Source: an uncultured Rubripirellula sp. (GTDB taxonomy: Bacteria; Planctomycetota; Planctomycetia; Pirellulales; Pirellulaceae). From it: a stretch of 64,000 nucleotides of DNA. The notes beneath the pieces are model-generated. The model had not been told where the DNA came from and did not search any database. It saw only the letters and a list, made by a program, of their open reading frames with translations. Each line of letters opens with the position of its first letter. Position 1 is the first letter of the stretch. Shown one piece after another: positions 1 to 10,812 of the stretch. The stretch spans positions 620,001-684,000 of the forward strand of contig CALJHC010000003.1 of NCBI GenBank assembly GCA_938075415.1. The letters run 5' to 3'. A program made the translations under genes and the position numbers.

Positions 1-1785
1 GAACCCAGTACCTATCTTTCAAAATTTGCCTTCAACCGACCGACCGACGCAGGCTGGGTCACCCAGCTTGAATCGGAGCTCAAGAGCCAGAATGTCGCTT
101 ACAACTACTTGGAGCCAGACAACACGCAGCAGGTGATCTACTTCATCGCTTTGATCGGTCTGCCGCTTGGTATTCTCTTCTTTCTTTTCATGATGCTTCG
201 TCGTACTCGCAGTGACATCATGGGTGGAGGCTTCCTCTCGGGGTTTAGCAAAAGTCCCGCGAAGCGGTTCGAAGCCAGCGAAAAGATGGTGACCTTCGAT
301 GATGTTGCTGGCTTGGAAGGAGTTAAGGCGGATCTTCAGGAGATTGTTGATTTCCTGAAAACTCCGGAAAAATTCCAAAAGTTAGGGGGCCGAGTCCCTA
401 AGGGAGTCCTCCTCAATGGTCCTCCGGGGACCGGTAAGACCCTGCTTGCAAGAGCAGTGGCGGGCGAAGCAGGAGTCCCATTTTTCTCGGTCAACGGTAG
501 TGAATTCATTCAAATGTTCGTTGGTGTTGGAGCCAGTCGAGTTCGAGATCTGTTCAAAACGGCAAAAGAGAGCAGTCCCGCTATCATTTTCATCGACGAA
601 ATCGATGCAGTAGGCCGACAACGCGGTGCGGGTCTGGGTGGTGGTCATGATGAACGTGAGCAAACATTGAATCAAATCTTGGGAGAAATGGATGGTTTCG
701 CAGCCAACCAGGCCGTGATTGTTGTCGCGGCCACCAACCGGCCCGATGTCCTTGACCCCGCACTGTTACGGCCCGGACGCTTTGATCGCCACATCACCGT
801 CGGGCGACCAACGATGAAGGGTCGCGAGGCCATCTTTAAGGTTCATGTGCGTGATGTTCCTCTTTCCGACGATGTCGAACTACGACGTCTTGCCGCTGGC
901 ACCGTTGGTCTCACCGGTGCCGACATTCGCAACATGGTCAACGAGGCGGCTCTCTGGGCGGCACGCCAAGATAAGAAAATTGTAGGGATGAGTGATTTTG
1001 ATTACGCCCGTGACAAAATCCTGATGGGAGCCAAGCGAGAAGAAGTTCTGCAAGATAGTGAGAAGGAAAAGACCGCCTATCACGAGGCAGGCCATACGCT
1101 GACCGCGTGGCATCTGGATGGCGCCCATATCGTGCACAAAGTCACCATTATTCCGAGAGGTCGCGCTTTGGGTGTCACTCAATATGTGCCCAACGAAGAT
1201 CGACTTAGCATCAGCAGAAAAGAACTCGACCATCAGCTCATTGTGTTGCTCGGTGGGCGAGCGGCTGAAAAAATCATCTATAACGAAACGTGTGTCGGGG
1301 CAGAGAATGACCTTGAGCGCGCCACCAGTATCGCAAGAAAAATGGTCACCCACTGGGGTATGAGCCCCAAAATCGGACCGGTCAGCTACAAAACAAGCGA
1401 TGAAGACCCATTTCTGGGTAGAGAGATTCACCAATCAAGACAATTTAGCGAGCACACCCAGGAATTGATCGACGAAGAAGTCGCTCAACTTCTGTTAGAA
1501 GCCGATCAAAAAGCCGAGCAACTGCTGAAAGAGCATCGAGTGGAACTTGAGAAAATCACCAAGGCGCTTCTCGAGCACGAAGAGCTTGGTGAGAAAGATT
1601 TAACGGATCTCATCGGTCCCTCGATTCAATCGAGGATGAACCCCGCTCCTAAGGAAGAAAAGGACCAAGTCGCTTCACCCAAATCGACCGAAGAATCGGA
1701 AGCAGTCGCCGCATCGGAAACGGAAGAAAGCTCAGAGTCGATCGAGGGAACGGAAGGTGAAAGCAATGAAAGTTCTAGCTCCTGA
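1..1785 (+). CDS. ftsH: ATP-dependent zinc metalloprotease FtsH (5' end missing)
   Basis: Membrane-anchored AAA+ protease that extracts and degrades membrane and misfolded proteins. The frame is open from base 1, so the N-terminus lies outside the window. Visible in order: the end of the periplasmic region, a transmembrane segment (about 133-198), Walker A GPPGTGKT (418-441), Walker B IIFIDEID (583-606), the second region of homology around RPGRFDR, and the zinc site HEAGH (1081-1095). The last 40 or so residues are a Glu/Ser-rich tail, longer than in E. coli FtsH and presumably disordered. rsgA follows after 60 bp on the same strand. Family assignment is certain; nothing can be said of the true start. 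Confidence 0.97.
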   Translation, partial: EPSTYLSKFAFNRPTDAGWVTQLESELKSQNVAYNYLEPDNTQQVIYFIALIGLPLGILFFLFMMLRRTRSDIMGGGFLSGFSKSPAKRFEASEKMVTFDDVAGLEGVKADLQEIVDFLKTPEKFQKLGGRVPKGVLLNGPPGTGKTLLARAVAGEAGVPFFSVNGSEFIQMFVGVGASRVRDLFKTAKESSPAIIFIDEIDAVGRQRGAGLGGGHDEREQTLNQILGEMDGFAANQAVIVVAATNRPDVLDPALLRPGRFDRHITVGRPTMKGREAIFKVHVRDVPLSDDVELRRLAAGTVGLTGADIRNMVNEAALWAARQDKKIVGMSDFDYARDKILMGAKREEVLQDSEKEKTAYHEAGHTLTAWHLDGAHIVHKVTIIPRGRALGVTQYVPNEDRLSISRKELDHQLIVLLGGRAAEKIIYNETCVGAENDLERATSIARKMVTHWGMSPKIGPVSYKTSDEDPFLGREIHQSRQFSEHTQELIDEEVAQLLLEADQKAEQLLKEHRVELEKITKALLEHEELGEKDLTDLIGPSIQSRMNPAPKEEKDQVASPKSTEESEAVAASETEESSESIEGTEGESNESSSS

Positions 1786-1845
1786 GCCGCTTCGCTTGAG
1801 GATGTTAGAGGGCAACCTGTCTCTAGCGATGGTTCCTAACAACTG

Positions 1846-2985
1846 ATGGCTAAAAACAAACGCCAGAAGCAGCGAACTTCGTTTAGAAAAAAGTACCAAG
1901 ATCGTGTGCGGCAAGGTGACTTCACACGAGACTTTCACACGGGCGACCAAGAACGTCTTGCAGATGTTCAGCAAAGTGAACGTGTTAGTGGCAAGGGTGA
2001 TCTAACTCGTAAGCGAACAATCTCCGAGCAAGATGACGAGCAATTATCTCAGAGCGCCCAGCAAAATTTGATCACCGGGCGGGTTATGAGCGTTCACGGT
2101 TTAAAAAGTCTCGTGTTGGGCGAAGATGGAACCGTTTATGAATGCGCCTTACGCCAAGTACTCAAATCACTAAACATTGATCAGCGTAGTGCAGTGGTCG
2201 CTGGTGATCGTGTGCGTCTGAGAGCTGCTTCAACTCTTGATGGGATGATTGAGTCAGTTGAGCCACGCCAAGGCATGATCAGCAGGACAAGTCGCGGACA
2301 AGAACATATTCTCGTGGCCAATGTTGACTACCTGCTGATTATCACCAGTGCAGCAGAACCAGGTATCAAGCCCGCGCTGATCGACCGTTTCCTTCTCACG
2401 GCCCAACAGTGCGATGTCGAGCCAGTTGTCGTCATCAACAAAATTGATCTTGTGCATCCGGCCGAATTACAACAACTCAGTGGCGCGTATGCTTCAATGG
2501 GTTACCGGGTATTGATGACATCGGCCGAGAAGAATTTGAATATTGATTACCTTCGAAAACTACTGGTGGGAAAGCAGACAGCTCTTGCTGGACAAAGCGG
2601 GGTGGGGAAGAGCAGTCTACTCAATGCAATTCAACCCGGCCTTGGACTTGCGGTTGCTTCGGTAAGTCAGGACAACGACAAAGGCAGACACACTACGACA
2701 GCTACAAGGCTCATACCGTTGAAGCAGGGTGGTGCCGTCTTTGATACACCGGGAATTCGACAATTTCAGTTGTGGAACATCGAAGCGAATGAAGTTGCCG
2801 GTTTGATGCCTGACTTGAGACCCTATGTCAATGGATGCCGATTCACCGACTGTTTGCATTTAAGCGAGCAGGACTGTGCGATCAAAGACGCGGTGGCAGA
2901 TGGAAAAATTGACGCGAGACGCTACGATGCTTACTGCCATCTATTGGAAGACGATTTATTAACTAGCAATCCGTCCAGCAAATGA
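1846..2985 (+). CDS. rsgA: Ribosome small subunit-dependent GTPase A (RsgA/YjeQ)
   Basis: Circularly permuted GTPase that checks late 30S subunit maturation. The G4 motif NKID (2437-2448) comes before the P-loop GQSGVGKS (about 2587-2610) and the G3 motif DTPG, the order that defines this family. An OB-like segment precedes the GTPase, and a C-terminal Cys/His cluster ([14 protein letters not shown]) forms the zinc knuckle. The protein has 379 residues; about 60 N-terminal residues before the OB fold are basic and polar, longer than in E. coli YjeQ. The ATG at 1846 is the first in frame. It is probably co-transcribed with ftsH, 60 bp upstream, and converges with the VWA gene downstream. Confidence 0.95.
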   Translation: MAKNKRQKQRTSFRKKYQDRVRQGDFTRDFHTGDQERLADVQQSERVSGKGDLTRKRTISEQDDEQLSQSAQQNLITGRVMSVHGLKSLVLGEDGTVYECALRQVLKSLNIDQRSAVVAGDRVRLRAASTLDGMIESVEPRQGMISRTSRGQEHILVANVDYLLIITSAAEPGIKPALIDRFLLTAQQCDVEPVVVINKIDLVHPAELQQLSGAYASMGYRVLMTSAEKNLNIDYLRKLLVGKQTALAGQSGVGKSSLLNAIQPGLGLAVASVSQDNDKGRHTTTATRLIPLKQGGAVFDTPGIRQFQLWNIEANEVAGLMPDLRPYVNGCRFTDCLHLSEQDCAIKDAVADGKIDARRYDAYCHLLEDDLLTSNPSSK

Positions 2986-3134
2986 TGATTCTTCCAATCA
3001 AAGTGGTTGCCAAGATCGAACGAATCAATCGGAGTCTAGGTGGCGAACCACAATGCCAATCTCATGAATTCGCATCGTTGCGAACAAATCAGCGATTCTA
3101 TTTTTGATAGAAAATGCTTAACTGAGATTCTTAT

Positions 3135-4853
3135 TTACGTAATAATCTCGCGGCGATTTTCAACGTAATCCCATAAGACAAAGCGATCTAGATCCTTTCC
3201 CGCAGTGAAAATCACTCGGCCACCGGTGCTTTGAGCCATCCGTTGAGCAAATCGGACATCCTCTTCACTCTGCGACCAACTTGGAACTAGAAAAATATTG
3301 ATCGTGATCCCCTCTTTCTGACAATTAGCAGCCTCTCGCATCGTCGCCATTTCAGTACGTGGGTCGGGTGGATAAAGCATAAACAGCTTCTCCTCTTCGA
3401 AATGGGCAGTTGGAAGACCATCTGTGATCAAGACAACTTGTCGGTTCGGAGTATCACAGTTGACGAGGTGCCGACGGGCCAATTGCAAAGAATGCTGGAT
3501 ATTGGTGAAGTGAGGGTGAATCTGTTGCTCACTAATATCTGGATCACTCATGTCAGCCCAAAGTTGTACCCAAGGATCATGAATCGTTACCGGCTTGGGC
3601 ATCAATTCTAAAATTTCGCTTGGGGTACGAATTTTGGCAAACGTGTACATCTCGATAAATCGTAAAAAGTCTCCGGGATATTCAGACTGAATCAGACCTT
3701 GCAATGCCAAGGCCATACGCTTGACGTTAACATACTGCCCATCGTGCCTCATCGATCCACTCATATCCATGATGACACAAGTTGCGCACTTCGGATGATT
3801 GCGAGTTTGCTGAACCTCCATGTCTGCCGACTGCAATCTTAACGGACGTTCCGCTCTCTGCCGAATCAATGCATTGGTCACGCTCTGTATGAGATCAAGA
3901 TTCGCAACACTATCACCAAATTCATAGGGTCTGGTCCGTTGCAACGCTACATCACCGTCACCAACAAGATTCGACGCATGCCTTCCGTGCTTTGATGGTG
4001 AAAGTCCGGCAAAGAGTCGTTCGAGAAGTTTACCCTGAAAGATTTTGTAGGCTTTAGGGGTCAGTCGATAACCACCTCCTGAACGATCTTTTTCCAGTCC
4101 CTGTTGTTCCGCTTGGTTCTTAAGCAGTTCCTCGACCTGTTGACGCATCGCCTCCAATTGACTCATGTCACCAGGCTCAGCGAACTCAGCCAAGGCCTCC
4201 ATGTCAATCAAACCGATTTGGGCTGTCTCTCGGGCCTGCTCAATCTGTTTTAAAAGATCATCAATTTGTTGCAGCTCATCCTTGATCTCGAGCGCTTTTT
4301 CTACGGTCAATGAAGCTCGACCGGTGAATTCGTAATCCGTGTGAAGTTGCTCAATATGATGCTTGTCAGTCATACGTTTCAAAACCTTCAGAAGCCCTCT
4401 TGCGAGTTCATTCTGATCATCACCAGCCTGATACCAAAGTCGCTCGATCAAGTAAGGTTGTTCTTGAACAACCGCTCGTCGGTAGACCTTTTCATGCTGT
4501 TTTGGAACGCTCACCTTCCTCGACGATTTGAGGTATCGAATCCTGGCTTTCTTTTGAACACTCCTCGTCTCATAAGTTTCCAGAATTTTACGTTTACGTT
4601 CCTCCAACATTGCTCGAAGCGAATCGAGACTTGGGCCAAGTCCCGCAATTTGACTAGGATCCAGCCGAACAGCACGAGCCAATTCATCATCCGTCAACTG
4701 GTCGAAATTCCCAGACCAAAGTGCCTGCTCAAATGCGGGTGTCACGAGATCTGGTGGTGGCTGATTTGGAGGCGGGTAAAGCGTCGGATCATACTTTTGG
4801 TAAGAATGAATGATCCCGCCAGGGATCGACTTTCGTTTTGATTCAGACTTCAT
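3135..4853 (-). CDS. VWA-domain protein, partner of an adjacent MoxR-type ATPase
   Basis: A 572-residue protein with a helical, charged N-terminal half and a C-terminal von Willebrand A domain. The metal-ion-dependent adhesion motif DMSGSM is encoded at 3750-3767, followed by a conserved ITDGLPT segment. I chose the ATG at 4853 because it overlaps the upstream ATPase stop by 11 bp, a usual sign of translational coupling; an in-frame ATG at 4928 would lie deep in that gene. AAA ATPase plus VWA pairs resemble Mg-chelatase I/D subunits and MoxR/VWA chaperones that insert cofactors or remodel complexes. No chelatase substrate pathway lies nearby, so a chaperone-like role is inferred. Confidence 0.88.
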   Translation of the reverse strand: MKSESKRKSIPGGIIHSYQKYDPTLYPPPNQPPPDLVTPAFEQALWSGNFDQLTDDELARAVRLDPSQIAGLGPSLDSLRAMLEERKRKILETYETRSVQKKARIRYLKSSRKVSVPKQHEKVYRRAVVQEQPYLIERLWYQAGDDQNELARGLLKVLKRMTDKHHIEQLHTDYEFTGRASLTVEKALEIKDELQQIDDLLKQIEQARETAQIGLIDMEALAEFAEPGDMSQLEAMRQQVEELLKNQAEQQGLEKDRSGGGYRLTPKAYKIFQGKLLERLFAGLSPSKHGRHASNLVGDGDVALQRTRPYEFGDSVANLDLIQSVTNALIRQRAERPLRLQSADMEVQQTRNHPKCATCVIMDMSGSMRHDGQYVNVKRMALALQGLIQSEYPGDFLRFIEMYTFAKIRTPSEILELMPKPVTIHDPWVQLWADMSDPDISEQQIHPHFTNIQHSLQLARRHLVNCDTPNRQVVLITDGLPTAHFEEEKLFMLYPPDPRTEMATMREAANCQKEGITINIFLVPSWSQSEEDVRFAQRMAQSTGGRVIFTAGKDLDRFVLWDYVENRREIIT

Positions 4854-6267
4854 ATTCGATCTTACCGTGTCTTTGGCTTCGACTAATCCTCTCTGAGCAG
4901 TAGAGACCTGCCAAGACAAACTCGACACAACTTGCTCTCACCGCTTCGCTTTCGCTGGCATTGACTTCAAATGCGAGTTCCCAGGCTTTCGGTACTTGCT
5001 TCAATCTTTCTGCGTAATGCGAACTTGGCAGTTGGTCGCCCACTTCGATTCGTACTCCTTTACTGAAGACCTCAGAGATAGCTTCCAATCCATGCTGATC
5101 CACGTACTCTTCAAAGACGACTTTGATCGCCTCGGCGACGACCGTATCGAGCACTTGCTTCTCACTCATTTGGTGTGTTCCCATCATGTCCAGTTCCAAC
5201 TTCCCGATGGAACTCGAGTAAAGATGACCTAAATCGCTGATTCTGGGAACGGCCGGTTGCTCCTGATGAACGATCCCGCGTTGTCTCGCTGATGCAATCA
5301 CCGTTCGGAAATTAGCCATTGAAAAGCGAGCAGAAACGCCCGATGCATGGTCGATGTACTTGCTCTTTCGGGCCTGCACTGTGATCTCTTCAATCACTTG
5401 ATACATGAAGTAGGGAATTTGAATTGGATATTCCCCATCCAGATCTCCGCCAATCTCCTGTCGAAGAATCTCAATCCCGACATCACGATCCTCGGGATAG
5501 TGCGTTCGAATCATCGAACCAATTCGATCCTTGAGTTGCGGAATCACTTTACCGCTTCGGTTGTAAGTGGCTGGATTTGCGGAGAACAGGATGACTGCAT
5601 CCAAGTCGAATTGGATAGGGTATCCCCTAATCTGTACGTCTCGTTCCTCAAGAATGTTGAACAACCCCACTTGGACAAGATCATCAAGCTCCGGCAGTTC
5701 ATTCATCGCAAAAATGCCCCGATGCAGACGAGGTATTAACCCGAAAGACAATGCCTCTTCAGCCCCCATACTCACCCCGCTTGTTAATTTAGCAGGGTCA
5801 ATCTCACCGATGATGTCGGCGAATTTTGTTCCGGGCCCTAAACGCTCTGCGTACCGTGAATCGCGATGCCACCACTCAATGTTGATCAAGGATGGGTCGG
5901 TTTCGTTGACGATTCGCTTACCGAGCGTCGTGATGGGATTTAGCGGATCTTCATGAACCGGCAGGGCAGGATCATCCAGATAAGGAATCCATTCGTCCAA
6001 AAAACGCACGAGCATCCTCATCATCCGACTCTTGGCCTGTCCTTTCTCGCCGAGAAACAACATGTCGTGACCCGCCAATACCGCCAGATTGACCTCGGGT
6101 ATTACTGTATTTTCATAACCAAGAATTCCCGGAAACAACTCGTCGCCCGATGCAAGCATGTCGGTAAAGTTATCACGCATCTCCTGCTTAACGGTCTTTG
6201 TTTTCCAACCGAACTCCAGCAAAGCCTCTAGATTTCTCGGTAATTCTGGCGGTGATGTTGCTTTCAT
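4843..6267 (-). CDS. MoxR/Mg-chelatase-like AAA+ ATPase
   Basis: A 474-residue AAA+ ATPase of the MoxR/ChlI type. The Walker A motif reads GEKGQAKS (6028-6051); a Walker-B-like segment [12 protein letters not shown] and the sensor region [11 protein letters not shown] follow, with the [14 protein letters not shown] stretch typical of ChlI/MoxR proteins between them. It starts at the ATG at 6267 and ends 11 bp inside the following VWA gene, so the two proteins are almost certainly made together and likely act as one complex. The substrate is unknown; such pairs mature or remodel partner proteins. No regulatory signal is evident in the 575 bp upstream. Confidence 0.9.
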   Translation of the reverse strand: MKATSPPELPRNLEALLEFGWKTKTVKQEMRDNFTDMLASGDELFPGILGYENTVIPEVNLAVLAGHDMLFLGEKGQAKSRMMRMLVRFLDEWIPYLDDPALPVHEDPLNPITTLGKRIVNETDPSLINIEWWHRDSRYAERLGPGTKFADIIGEIDPAKLTSGVSMGAEEALSFGLIPRLHRGIFAMNELPELDDLVQVGLFNILEERDVQIRGYPIQFDLDAVILFSANPATYNRSGKVIPQLKDRIGSMIRTHYPEDRDVGIEILRQEIGGDLDGEYPIQIPYFMYQVIEEITVQARKSKYIDHASGVSARFSMANFRTVIASARQRGIVHQEQPAVPRISDLGHLYSSSIGKLELDMMGTHQMSEKQVLDTVVAEAIKVVFEEYVDQHGLEAISEVFSKGVRIEVGDQLPSSHYAERLKQVPKAWELAFEVNASESEAVRASCVEFVLAGLYCSERISRSQRHGKIEYEV

Positions 6268-6843
6268 TTCATCCTACTTGGTTCATGGGGGGACCGGCCT
6301 TGTAGTGTAGTAACCCGGGTAGCGAAACCGGACGAATTGATGCCCCAAAGCGAGTTGAATCCTCACCAATGCTAAATCATCCCTTCGTGAGACATTCAGT
6401 CATCAATCCTAAGATATGTATCCGATTTTTTTGAAATCAGTTTTTAGCCTCTGACAATCCTTTCCATCATGCCCAATTTCTGAACAGCAGGAAACAAAAA
6501 CCCAGAAACGATCGGGGTCGAACCTGCAGTCGCTTCGGAAATTAAAACCAAAGACAACACTGGGCATCGAGCCAACGATTCTGGAGACAAGTTTCGCCGG
6601 CCCTAGTTTTGCACCAAGGAAAATGAACTCGGGTAAGTCAAACGTTGCATCGATGTTCCAAATCGCCAAGCACTGGCTTTATCCAGTGCAATCCGCCAAC
6701 GACATCGATCTCACAAGAACACGATGTGACTTACGTAATTTGCATTCGAAACAAATGCAATCGATTTCAGAGCATGCTTCATGAAGATGATCGACAAGAT
6801 TGAAACGGCAAACCTGATGGCAGCAGACGCTTTCAAATCACTG
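6268..6843. other. Gene-poor gap
   Basis: Lies between the MoxR start (minus strand) and the 3' end of the isomerase gene (minus strand). It should hold the promoter of the MoxR/VWA pair. Only weak open frames occur, the longest a TTG-started 86-codon frame at 6409-6669 with no recognisable motif. I see no convincing RNA, terminator or repeat. Confidence 0.5.
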
Positions 6844-7716
6844 CTAAACATTACAGAGGTTGTAAGCTTCCCTGAGGGAAGCAACAGGATCTGCCGCCGT
6901 GGGTATGAACTCTTGGGCAACGTAACCGTCATACCCGGTCTCCATAATCGCGCGAATCACAGGAGGGTAATTGATCTCCTGTTGGTCATCTAATTCGCCT
7001 CGACCGGGATTACCAGCGGTGTGGTAATGCCCGATGATTTCATGATATTGCCTGATGTTGCGAATCAAATCACCATGCATGATCTGAACGTGATAGACGT
7101 CAAACAACAGCTTGAAATTTGGTGAATCCATGGCACGAACAAGATCTGCACAAAGATGTACGTCATCACCCCAATAACCTGGGTGACCTTTCATCGGATG
7201 TGAATCATCCTTGCTATTGAGATGCTCAAGAACCAAACCAATCTGATTCTGCTCCGCGTACTCAATCACTCGTTTCCAACATGCAATACAATTTTCACGA
7301 GCAGATTCATCGGAGATTCCTTTTTTCTTCATTCCAGTGAATGTGATGACATTTGGTGCCCCATACTGCACAGCCAAGTCGATGCTCTTTCGAAGTTTTG
7401 CCTCAACTTCTGCGTGATTATCCGGATCGAGAGGCCCACTGGCGAACCCGTGACTGCCAACCAAAGAGATCTTCAACCCCAACGAAGTAATCTCTTTATA
7501 AGACGATGAGGGAATACCTTCGATTGCCTCGAGGCCAATTTCCTTAGCATGCTTAGCTAACGCGAGGGGTTTCATAGGGTTAAAACACCAACCCATTACC
7601 GACTGTCTGACACGTCGCTTTTGATTTTGGTTGAGCGTCATCGCTCGGGAGTTGGATTGCATCACCGAAGCACCAGCAAGTGCAGCGGGAACCGACAAGA
7701 AATCACGCCTTTTCAT
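6844..7716 (-). CDS. Tat-exported hydroxypyruvate isomerase / sugar-phosphate isomerase family protein
   Basis: A 290-residue TIM-barrel protein of the Hyi/xylose-isomerase-like superfamily. The N-terminus MKRRDFL followed by a small-residue stretch is a twin-arginine signal, which fixes the start at 7716 rather than at an upstream in-frame codon. Candidate metal/catalytic acids and histidines are seen in VLEHLNSKDDSHPMKGHPG, FDVYHVQIMHG, GHYHTAGNPGRGELD and VAQEF, all well-conserved segments in hydroxypyruvate isomerases. Planctomycetes carry many such Tat-exported isomerases, probably acting on sugars or uronates in the periplasm; the substrate cannot be read from sequence. It is a stand-alone gene. 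Confidence 0.9.
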   Translation of the reverse strand: MKRRDFLSVPAALAGASVMQSNSRAMTLNQNQKRRVRQSVMGWCFNPMKPLALAKHAKEIGLEAIEGIPSSSYKEITSLGLKISLVGSHGFASGPLDPDNHAEVEAKLRKSIDLAVQYGAPNVITFTGMKKKGISDESARENCIACWKRVIEYAEQNQIGLVLEHLNSKDDSHPMKGHPGYWGDDVHLCADLVRAMDSPNFKLLFDVYHVQIMHGDLIRNIRQYHEIIGHYHTAGNPGRGELDDQQEINYPPVIRAIMETGYDGYVAQEFIPTAADPVASLREAYNLCNV

Positions 7717-7883
7717 TGTTACTTTTCCCAAAAGATTGCTGACCAAGGACAAAATTCAACAACACGATCGTGCTAGCCAAAAACACGGCAGCTTCAACCA
7801 TGAACTGGCAGCTTATCATAGTCGTGAACCAAAAGGGCAGCCTTCAGGATCCAGCAGTGTTTGACATCAACCCGCACCCTAAT

Positions 7884-10229
7884 TCAGGGCAACTCTGCAA
7901 CCATCCAAAATGCCCGTTTACGGTCAGCACGTTGACGCACATCTTCAAGCAGTGTTTCCAGTTCTCCGTCAAAAAGGAATCGACGTGGCGACGCAGATCC
8001 GTAGCGAATGACGACCTCTTGATTCAAATCAATGCCCTGTTGAGGACGCAGTAAAATCCGGAATCGATCCGACGGCCCGCTTCGCAACCTGATCTGGTTA
8101 TCCACACCGATCGATGCAGAGATTTTTCCGGCGCGAATTCTTTCCGCCTGCTCCCAAAGGATGGGGTCGATCGCTACGCCCTCGTTTAGCTTACCTAATT
8201 CCAACCACCAAAAAAATTGATCACCTGATCGGATAGTTGCTGTTTCAATATCCAAAGGAATCTCACGTCGGCGGTGCGATGGCAAGTTCATCCACTCAAA
8301 AATCCTTTGAATCTCATCATAGAAATAAGCTCTTCCATTACCTCGATACATCACCACCATCGCATCATGTTTGAATGACATGTAATCGTCGATGATTGCA
8401 CCATCCGCCTTCGATTGATCCAACTCTCCCATCACCATGTACATTGGCAAGTAGCGAGAATTAGGCTCGTAATGAGGCACAGTCTTGCTGGGTGAACCAC
8501 TGATAGAAACCAAACCTGCCCACAAGTCAGGATGAGCAAGTGAAATGTCCCAAGCAGCTGTGGCACCCTCTCCGTGACCTGCGATAAAAACACGGTCTGC
8601 ATCGATAGAGGATCTTCTCATTGCATGACGCAAAGAAGAAAGGACTCGCTGATGCTCTTGCGCAGTGTATTCATATAACACCTGTTCCTCTCGGGACCAT
8701 TGCGGGGCAATTACAATGAATCCCGATCGTGCAGCATAACCGAGGCGCATCTCTGCTTCAGCTCGATAAGACCCAGCCCACCAGTCAATTTGCATTTGAG
8801 AATTGGATCGACTCTCATGCAATGCAACGATGCAAGGATACTCTCTTAGTGGGTTATATTCTGGTGGCAACTGCAAGACATAATCCATCCCATCCTCTTG
8901 CACGCGATACATGCCCGGCCTATCAACAACTTGTGACTCTTCTGCCCATTGCAGCACTGGACGAAGCAAGGGCAGCATTCGATCAACATACTCGGGTTGC
9001 GAACCTTCCAATGTCTTGAGCTGATCTAAAATGTCCTTCCTTCGTTGAACATCACTGACAGACAAGTATTCGACGACTAAATCTCGTACTTGAATCAGAG
9101 CAATCGTAACGCTCAAGTTTTGCTCACCTGATCCAGAACCAAGCAGCCAACCCGCAATTCCGAGTGCCACTCGGTTATCCAGTGGTAAATTTTCGGCGTC
9201 ACCGAGACGCATGTAATCACTGAACCTTATCAAGGTGTCCGCATCAAGATTTGATTCAATCTCGCCCAGGATTCCTTGCAAAGACTTAGCCTGCTCAGGT
9301 GGAAGTTGCGAAATTTGTGTTTTGAGGCTGGTGACAATCTTTTCTGACTGCAGATCATTACCATCAAGCTCAGCGAGAGCATCCTCTACTTGAAGTCGCT
9401 TGATCCTTCCAACGATATCAAGAGGAAATCCCTCTAAAATTGATCGGGCCAGTTTGTATTGGCCAGCAGAAATCCGACCCGTGGCCTCATCGAGCAGTTG
9501 ATCAGCCTGCTTCTCTGTCAGCACAACAAGTTGCGGAGCGAGATCTTTCTCGTCAGGAAAGTCCTTGATGGTTCGCTTTAACGCCAGCTTTGCATCATCA
9601 TAACGTTGAGCATTGATATAAAACCGAACCACCTCGAGTCTTGAGTTGAGATCGCTTGGGTCAATTCGGCGATCAAATATTTTCCCCAGAGTTTTTGAGT
9701 CAATGGAACTTGTTGCCACACGCATATCCCATGAGAGAGTTGGCCTGCCCTTTAGTGCCAATAGCTTCGCAAAACGCGAATTCAGTTCCGTAATACCCTG
9801 AATGATCTGAACCGGTCCCTCCGGACCTCTGACCGTTAAAATACGACGTCCAAATTCATTGAACGGCGAAACCCCCAAAGCATTGCCAAGCCCAGCGACG
9901 ACTTTTCCACCCAAGGGCCTTGGTTGCCAAAGTTCTATCGACCTCTCTAGATCCCCAATATCGACCGGATCACCGTCCGACATGCCTTTGCCGTGAAGAT
10001 AAGTGCGACGAAGACCATCATCGATAATCCAGATGGGCCGCACATGTGACTCCCCCGCCGCTGCCGCCCCAAAACCCTCTTTCAGAGAAGCCACTTCTAC
10101 TTTGGAACCACGAAGAACTAATCCATTGCGTAGCTGAAATAACTGCTCGGCTCGCACGTTCATTGATACAAAAGCAAGGCTGGCGAGAGCCAAGAACACA
10201 CGCGATAATCTGCAGTCCTCGTAATTCAT
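7884..10229 (-). CDS. Secreted multidomain protein with C-terminal alpha/beta-hydrolase fold lacking the nucleophile serine
   Basis: A 781-residue protein with an N-terminal signal peptide (VFLALASLAFVSMNVRA). The first 400 residues are helical and may include tetratricopeptide-like repeats (for example DAKLALKRTIKDFPDEKD). The C-terminal part resembles PHB-depolymerase/PET-esterase-like alpha/beta hydrolases: LQLPPEYNPLREYPCIVALHES, then the nucleophile elbow. That elbow reads GHGEG (8565-8579) where active enzymes have GxSxG, so the serine is replaced by glycine and classical esterase activity is not expected. The ATG at 10229, just after GGAAG, is preferred over the TTG at 10238. It may bind rather than hydrolyse its ligand. 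Confidence 0.8.
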   Translation of the reverse strand: MNYEDCRLSRVFLALASLAFVSMNVRAEQLFQLRNGLVLRGSKVEVASLKEGFGAAAAGESHVRPIWIIDDGLRRTYLHGKGMSDGDPVDIGDLERSIELWQPRPLGGKVVAGLGNALGVSPFNEFGRRILTVRGPEGPVQIIQGITELNSRFAKLLALKGRPTLSWDMRVATSSIDSKTLGKIFDRRIDPSDLNSRLEVVRFYINAQRYDDAKLALKRTIKDFPDEKDLAPQLVVLTEKQADQLLDEATGRISAGQYKLARSILEGFPLDIVGRIKRLQVEDALAELDGNDLQSEKIVTSLKTQISQLPPEQAKSLQGILGEIESNLDADTLIRFSDYMRLGDAENLPLDNRVALGIAGWLLGSGSGEQNLSVTIALIQVRDLVVEYLSVSDVQRRKDILDQLKTLEGSQPEYVDRMLPLLRPVLQWAEESQVVDRPGMYRVQEDGMDYVLQLPPEYNPLREYPCIVALHESRSNSQMQIDWWAGSYRAEAEMRLGYAARSGFIVIAPQWSREEQVLYEYTAQEHQRVLSSLRHAMRRSSIDADRVFIAGHGEGATAAWDISLAHPDLWAGLVSISGSPSKTVPHYEPNSRYLPMYMVMGELDQSKADGAIIDDYMSFKHDAMVVMYRGNGRAYFYDEIQRIFEWMNLPSHRRREIPLDIETATIRSGDQFFWWLELGKLNEGVAIDPILWEQAERIRAGKISASIGVDNQIRLRSGPSDRFRILLRPQQGIDLNQEVVIRYGSASPRRFLFDGELETLLEDVRQRADRKRAFWMVAELP

Positions 10230-10812
10230 GACTTCCAATCAATTCATTCATTCTGAGATTAAAAGACCATCAACAGTCTCCAAATCATCCTAACACCCCC
10301 GCGTGTTCTTTCGAATGATTGAGACGAACGTTCTTTTCAACAACGTTTGCCTTGATCCCATGTATCACTTCGAATCCACCTATCGCCAGCCTGATAGGTA
10401 ACCTCTGTCAGGCAAACTCCAATCCTATGAGTTTTGCGATAGCACGCCTCAGTACCCGAGGGAATGCTATACCCCAGGGATTGCTATCACCGAATCAAAG
10501 TCTTTCCACACTCTGGTCAGTTGAACCGTCATCGCAAATCGAACTCGCCGAGTTAACTCCGAATGGAAAGAAAAACAACGAGGTATAATTGCCAGACTAA
10601 GTCACCGATTCAGAGCCTCGCTAAGCTGAATGAGCCCGCAGCAATCAGAATCAGGAATCCTTGACACGGCCGGTGGGCCTCATATGCAAAAAAGATTCAT
10701 CCACGCAACTGCCGGCTAGAACCATCGTCCGTTCAATGTCATCAATCTTTAACCAAGGCAAAGTTACCAGGGTCTAAAACCAAATAGCAGAAAGGAAATC
10801 CTTTTGCAGAGG
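10230..10812. other. Gene-poor gap with alternative hairpins
   Basis: No convincing gene. Two inverted repeats with 7-bp arms are visible: ACCTATC/GATAGGT (10378-10384 and 10393-10399) and GATAGCA/TGCTATC (10438-10444 and 10482-10488). The promoter of the hydrolase-like gene must lie at its left end. Confidence 0.4.

Noticed and set aside
6409..6669. 86-codon minus-strand frame in the gap after the MoxR gene
   Set aside because: It needs a TTG start, has no ribosome-binding site or known motif, and chance frames of this length are expected in a 575-bp gap.
8098..8106. Perfect DnaA box TTATCCACA
   Set aside because: It is a single box inside a coding region with no cluster, AT-rich segment or dnaA/dnaN nearby, so an origin is not supported.
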